14,600 nt of DNA, from the NCBI GenBank assembly GCA_049694275.1, contig JBAVQS010000246.1:1-14600 (forward strand), in the 5' to 3' direction. Source of the stretch: JBAVQS01 sp049694275 (lineage in GTDB: Bacteria; Chloroflexota; Anaerolineae; UBA4142; SHND01). Made by a program: the position numbers and the translations under genes. Positions 12,963 through 14,600 of this stretch are shown here, one piece after another (the first letter of the stretch is position 1; every line of letters starts with the position of its first letter). Below the pieces are notes generated by a model. The model was not told the origin of the DNA, made no database searches, and was given only the letters and a program-made list of their open reading frames with translations.

Positions 12963-14171
12963 ATGAGCAAGCAAGAACCGACGAGCCGGCGAACGGACCG
13001 GGCCGAGGCAGGCGATTTGACGCACGAACTACGGCCGCGCAAGCCGCTGGCGGGCGAGAGCAGCCTGACGGACGCGCTGAACGAGATGGTGGCAGAGGGG
13101 ACGCTGTATGAAAAACTCCCCGATCACCGTGTGCATTGTTTTGCCTGCGGCCATCACTGCAAGATCAGCGATGGCGGGCGCGGGGTATGCCAGGTGCGGT
13201 ACAACATCGGCGGCCAACTCTATGTTCCGCGCGGCTATGTGGTTGCGCTCAACAGCGACCCGATTGAAAAGAAACCGTTCTATCACGTCTATCCCGGCTC
13301 GGACGCGCTCACCTTCGGCATGCTCGGATGCGATCTCCACTGCCTTTACTGCCAGAACTGGGACATTTCCCAGGCCCTCCGCGATGCGAATGCGGGACGC
13401 CCGCCGACCCTCGTCACGGCGGACCAGGTCGCACAGGCCGGCAAGCGACATGGCGCGCGGGTCGTGGCGAGCTCGTACAATGAGCCGCTCATCACCTCCG
13501 AGTGGGCGGTCGAGATCATGAAGCAAGCGAATGCATTGGGCCTGCTCGGCGCGTACGTCTCGAACGGGAACGCGACGCGCGAGGTGCTCGAGTACATCCG
13601 CCCCTATGTGAGCGCCTACAAGATCGATCTCAAATCGATGCGTGACAAGAGCTATCGCGCGCTCGGCGTCCCCATGCAAAATGTGCTCGACGGCATCCGC
13701 ATGACGCATGCGATGGGGTTCTGGCTCGAAATCGTCACGCTCACCGTGCCGGGATTCAACGACTCGAAAGAGGAGCTGCGCGACGCCGCCGAATTCATCG
13801 CCTCGGTCTCGCGCGATATCCCCTGGCACGTGACAGCGTTCCACAGCGATTACAAGATGCAGGATTACGGCAATACGCCGGCGCACACGCTGCTCCGCGC
13901 TTGCGAGATCGGACGCGCGGCGGGGCTGAATTATGTCTATGCTGGAAATATTCCGGGGGGCGCCGGCAGTTGGGAGAACACCTATTGCCCACAGTGCCAC
14001 ACACCGCTGATCGAGCGGATGGGCTTTGCGGTCCTCGACTATCACCTGACCGCCGAAGGAAAATGTTCACAGTGCGGAACCGCAATTCCGGGAATCTGGC
14101 CGGAGCGCCCGGACGAGGTCCAGCGCGCCCCCGCGCACCTCTGGTACAGGCGAAGGCCGCGCGGTATCTAG
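12963..14171 (+). CDS. amrS: AmmeMemoRadiSam system radical SAM enzyme (AmrS type)
   Basis: A 402-residue radical SAM protein. The SAM cluster motif is CDLHCLYC (Cys123, Cys127, Cys130), preceded by LTFGMLG. An N-terminal Cys set (Cys59, Cys62, Cys66, Cys76 in CFACGHHCKI...GVC) and a C-terminal zinc ribbon (YCPQC at about 339-343, KCSQCG at about 368-373) are typical of AmrS. SSYNEPLI, VSNGNAT and KIDLKS follow the family barrel strands. The family is named for co-occurrence with AMMECR1- and MEMO1-like proteins; its reaction is not settled. Neither partner is in the window. The first 45 residues are charged and probably disordered; an internal ATG at 13086 would give a shorter form, but the promoter position and lack of a ribosome binding site support a leaderless start at 12963. 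Confidence 0.9.
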   Translation: MSKQEPTSRRTDRAEAGDLTHELRPRKPLAGESSLTDALNEMVAEGTLYEKLPDHRVHCFACGHHCKISDGGRGVCQVRYNIGGQLYVPRGYVVALNSDPIEKKPFYHVYPGSDALTFGMLGCDLHCLYCQNWDISQALRDANAGRPPTLVTADQVAQAGKRHGARVVASSYNEPLITSEWAVEIMKQANALGLLGAYVSNGNATREVLEYIRPYVSAYKIDLKSMRDKSYRALGVPMQNVLDGIRMTHAMGFWLEIVTLTVPGFNDSKEELRDAAEFIASVSRDIPWHVTAFHSDYKMQDYGNTPAHTLLRACEIGRAAGLNYVYAGNIPGGAGSWENTYCPQCHTPLIERMGFAVLDYHLTAEGKCSQCGTAIPGIWPERPDEVQRAPAHLWYRRRPRGI

Positions 14172-14240
14172 AAGGACACTAGCGCAATTCGAGTTGGACT
14201 TTTGGCTCAGTCGCCCAAGGCCAAAGAAAGGAGAGCATCA

Positions 14241-14504
14241 ATGGAACTGCAATGGTACGGCCCTTTCCGATATGTAGGCACAGGTGATGATGTTGTTTAC
14301 AATCGTCCCGAAGCAAACTTGGGTGGAGTTTATCTTTGGACTATTCCTCTCAACGGGGAATTTCTGACCCATTATGTTGGGCAGACCAAGTGCTTCGCTA
14401 AGCGATTCAAAATGTCAGAACAATACTATCACACAGGAATAAATCGGGTATATAACGCGGAATCCTTTGCCAGAGGTTACTGCTCAGGCGCTACCAATCT
14501 TTGA
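14241..14504 (+). CDS. Truncated GIY-YIG-like protein
   Basis: An 87-residue product with the two short motifs of the GIY-YIG nuclease fold: GVY (29-31) and YVG (45-47, in THYVGQT), plus the Arg55 expected after YIG. The conserved catalytic Glu and the C-terminal part of a normal domain are missing, because the frame stops at 14502. The next frame is open to 14556 and its stop overlaps a following ATG, so the gene may be frameshifted. The start at 14241 has AAAGGAGA 6 nt upstream. The region is visibly richer in A and T than the genes before it, hinting at acquired DNA. Probably non-functional as a nuclease if truly 87 residues. Confidence 0.55.
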   Translation: MELQWYGPFRYVGTGDDVVYNRPEANLGGVYLWTIPLNGEFLTHYVGQTKCFAKRFKMSEQYYHTGINRVYNAESFARGYCSGATNL

Positions 14505-14552
14505 CGAGTTTGGTATGGTAATGCACACCAACATCCAGTATAGATGGAGGCA

Positions 14553-14600
14553 ATGACACCTTCCCCGTTACCTACTCACGAACAAGTGCAGGCCGCCTAC
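14553..14600 (+). CDS. 5-prime end of an ORF, possibly a transposase
   Basis: The first 16 codons (MTPSPLPTHEQVQAAY) run off the window. GGAGG lies close upstream; an in-frame ATG at 14544 is an alternative start. The string PTHEQVQAAY is reminiscent of the N-terminus of some IS66-family transposases, a recollection that 16 residues cannot prove. Confidence 0.3.
   Translation, partial: MTPSPLPTHEQVQAAY

Noticed and set aside
13029..14045. Minus-strand open frame antisense to the radical SAM gene
   Set aside because: No recognisable motif; the plus-strand protein has all family Cys motifs.

Overview
The window (about 14.6 kb, GC-rich) looks like chromosomal DNA of an environmental bacterium, most likely a member of the Chloroflexota. 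That assignment is an inference. It rests on the gene mix (lipoprotein-anchored serpin, membrane-fused spermidine synthase, SH3-type L,D-transpeptidase, AmmeMemoRadiSam radical SAM enzyme) and on GTAGGGGC...GCCCCTAC palindromic repeats that I associate with such genomes. There is no rRNA or other phylogenetic marker in the window. Promoters that can be read are sigma70-like (TTGACA, 17-bp spacer, TANNNT), and most starts have a clear GGAGG-type ribosome binding site.

Layout: (1) 107-2094, minus strand: a lipoprotein-anchored inhibitory-type serpin followed by a short second lipoprotein that may be truncated. (2) 2095-2517: a gene-poor gap holding an orphan -10 box plus strong terminator (possible small RNA or attenuator) and a palindromic repeat. 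(3) 2518-3597, plus strand: a BatA-like membrane von Willebrand A protein ending at an intrinsic terminator. (4) 6824-3656, minus strand: an acyl-CoA operon with its own promoter, in the order acyl-CoA ligase, intact MaoC hydratase, variant crotonase and a degenerate MaoC-like protein. The last three genes are joined by ATGA overlaps. (5) 7003-10537, plus strand: a strong promoter, then DUF350 membrane protein, zinc-ribbon DUF4178 protein, membrane-anchored DUF4178 protein with a Ser-rich tail, and a polytopic membrane protein fused to a spermidine-synthase domain. This is the best candidate for a little-understood system. (6) 10652-11689: a secreted L,D-transpeptidase. (7) 11997-11770, minus strand: an MbtH-like protein with no peptide synthetase in sight. 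(8) 12336-12830: an FmdB-type zinc ribbon protein and a dicluster ferredoxin whose first cluster motif has Asp in place of one Cys. (9) 12963-14171: an AmrS-type radical SAM enzyme, apparently expressed from a leaderless transcript. (10) 14241-14600: a visibly AT-richer end with a truncated GIY-YIG protein and the first codons of an ORF that may belong to a transposase.

Working together: block 4 encodes activation of a carboxylic acid to its CoA ester followed by hydration/isomerisation steps, but no dehydrogenase or thiolase is present. Block 5 couples two small membrane/zinc-ribbon families of unknown function to an enzyme that should use decarboxylated SAM to make or modify a polyamine or related compound at the membrane. 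No SAM decarboxylase is encoded here. Gaps not listed as features (1-106, 6883-7002, 10538-10601, 14172-14240) show nothing else I can support.
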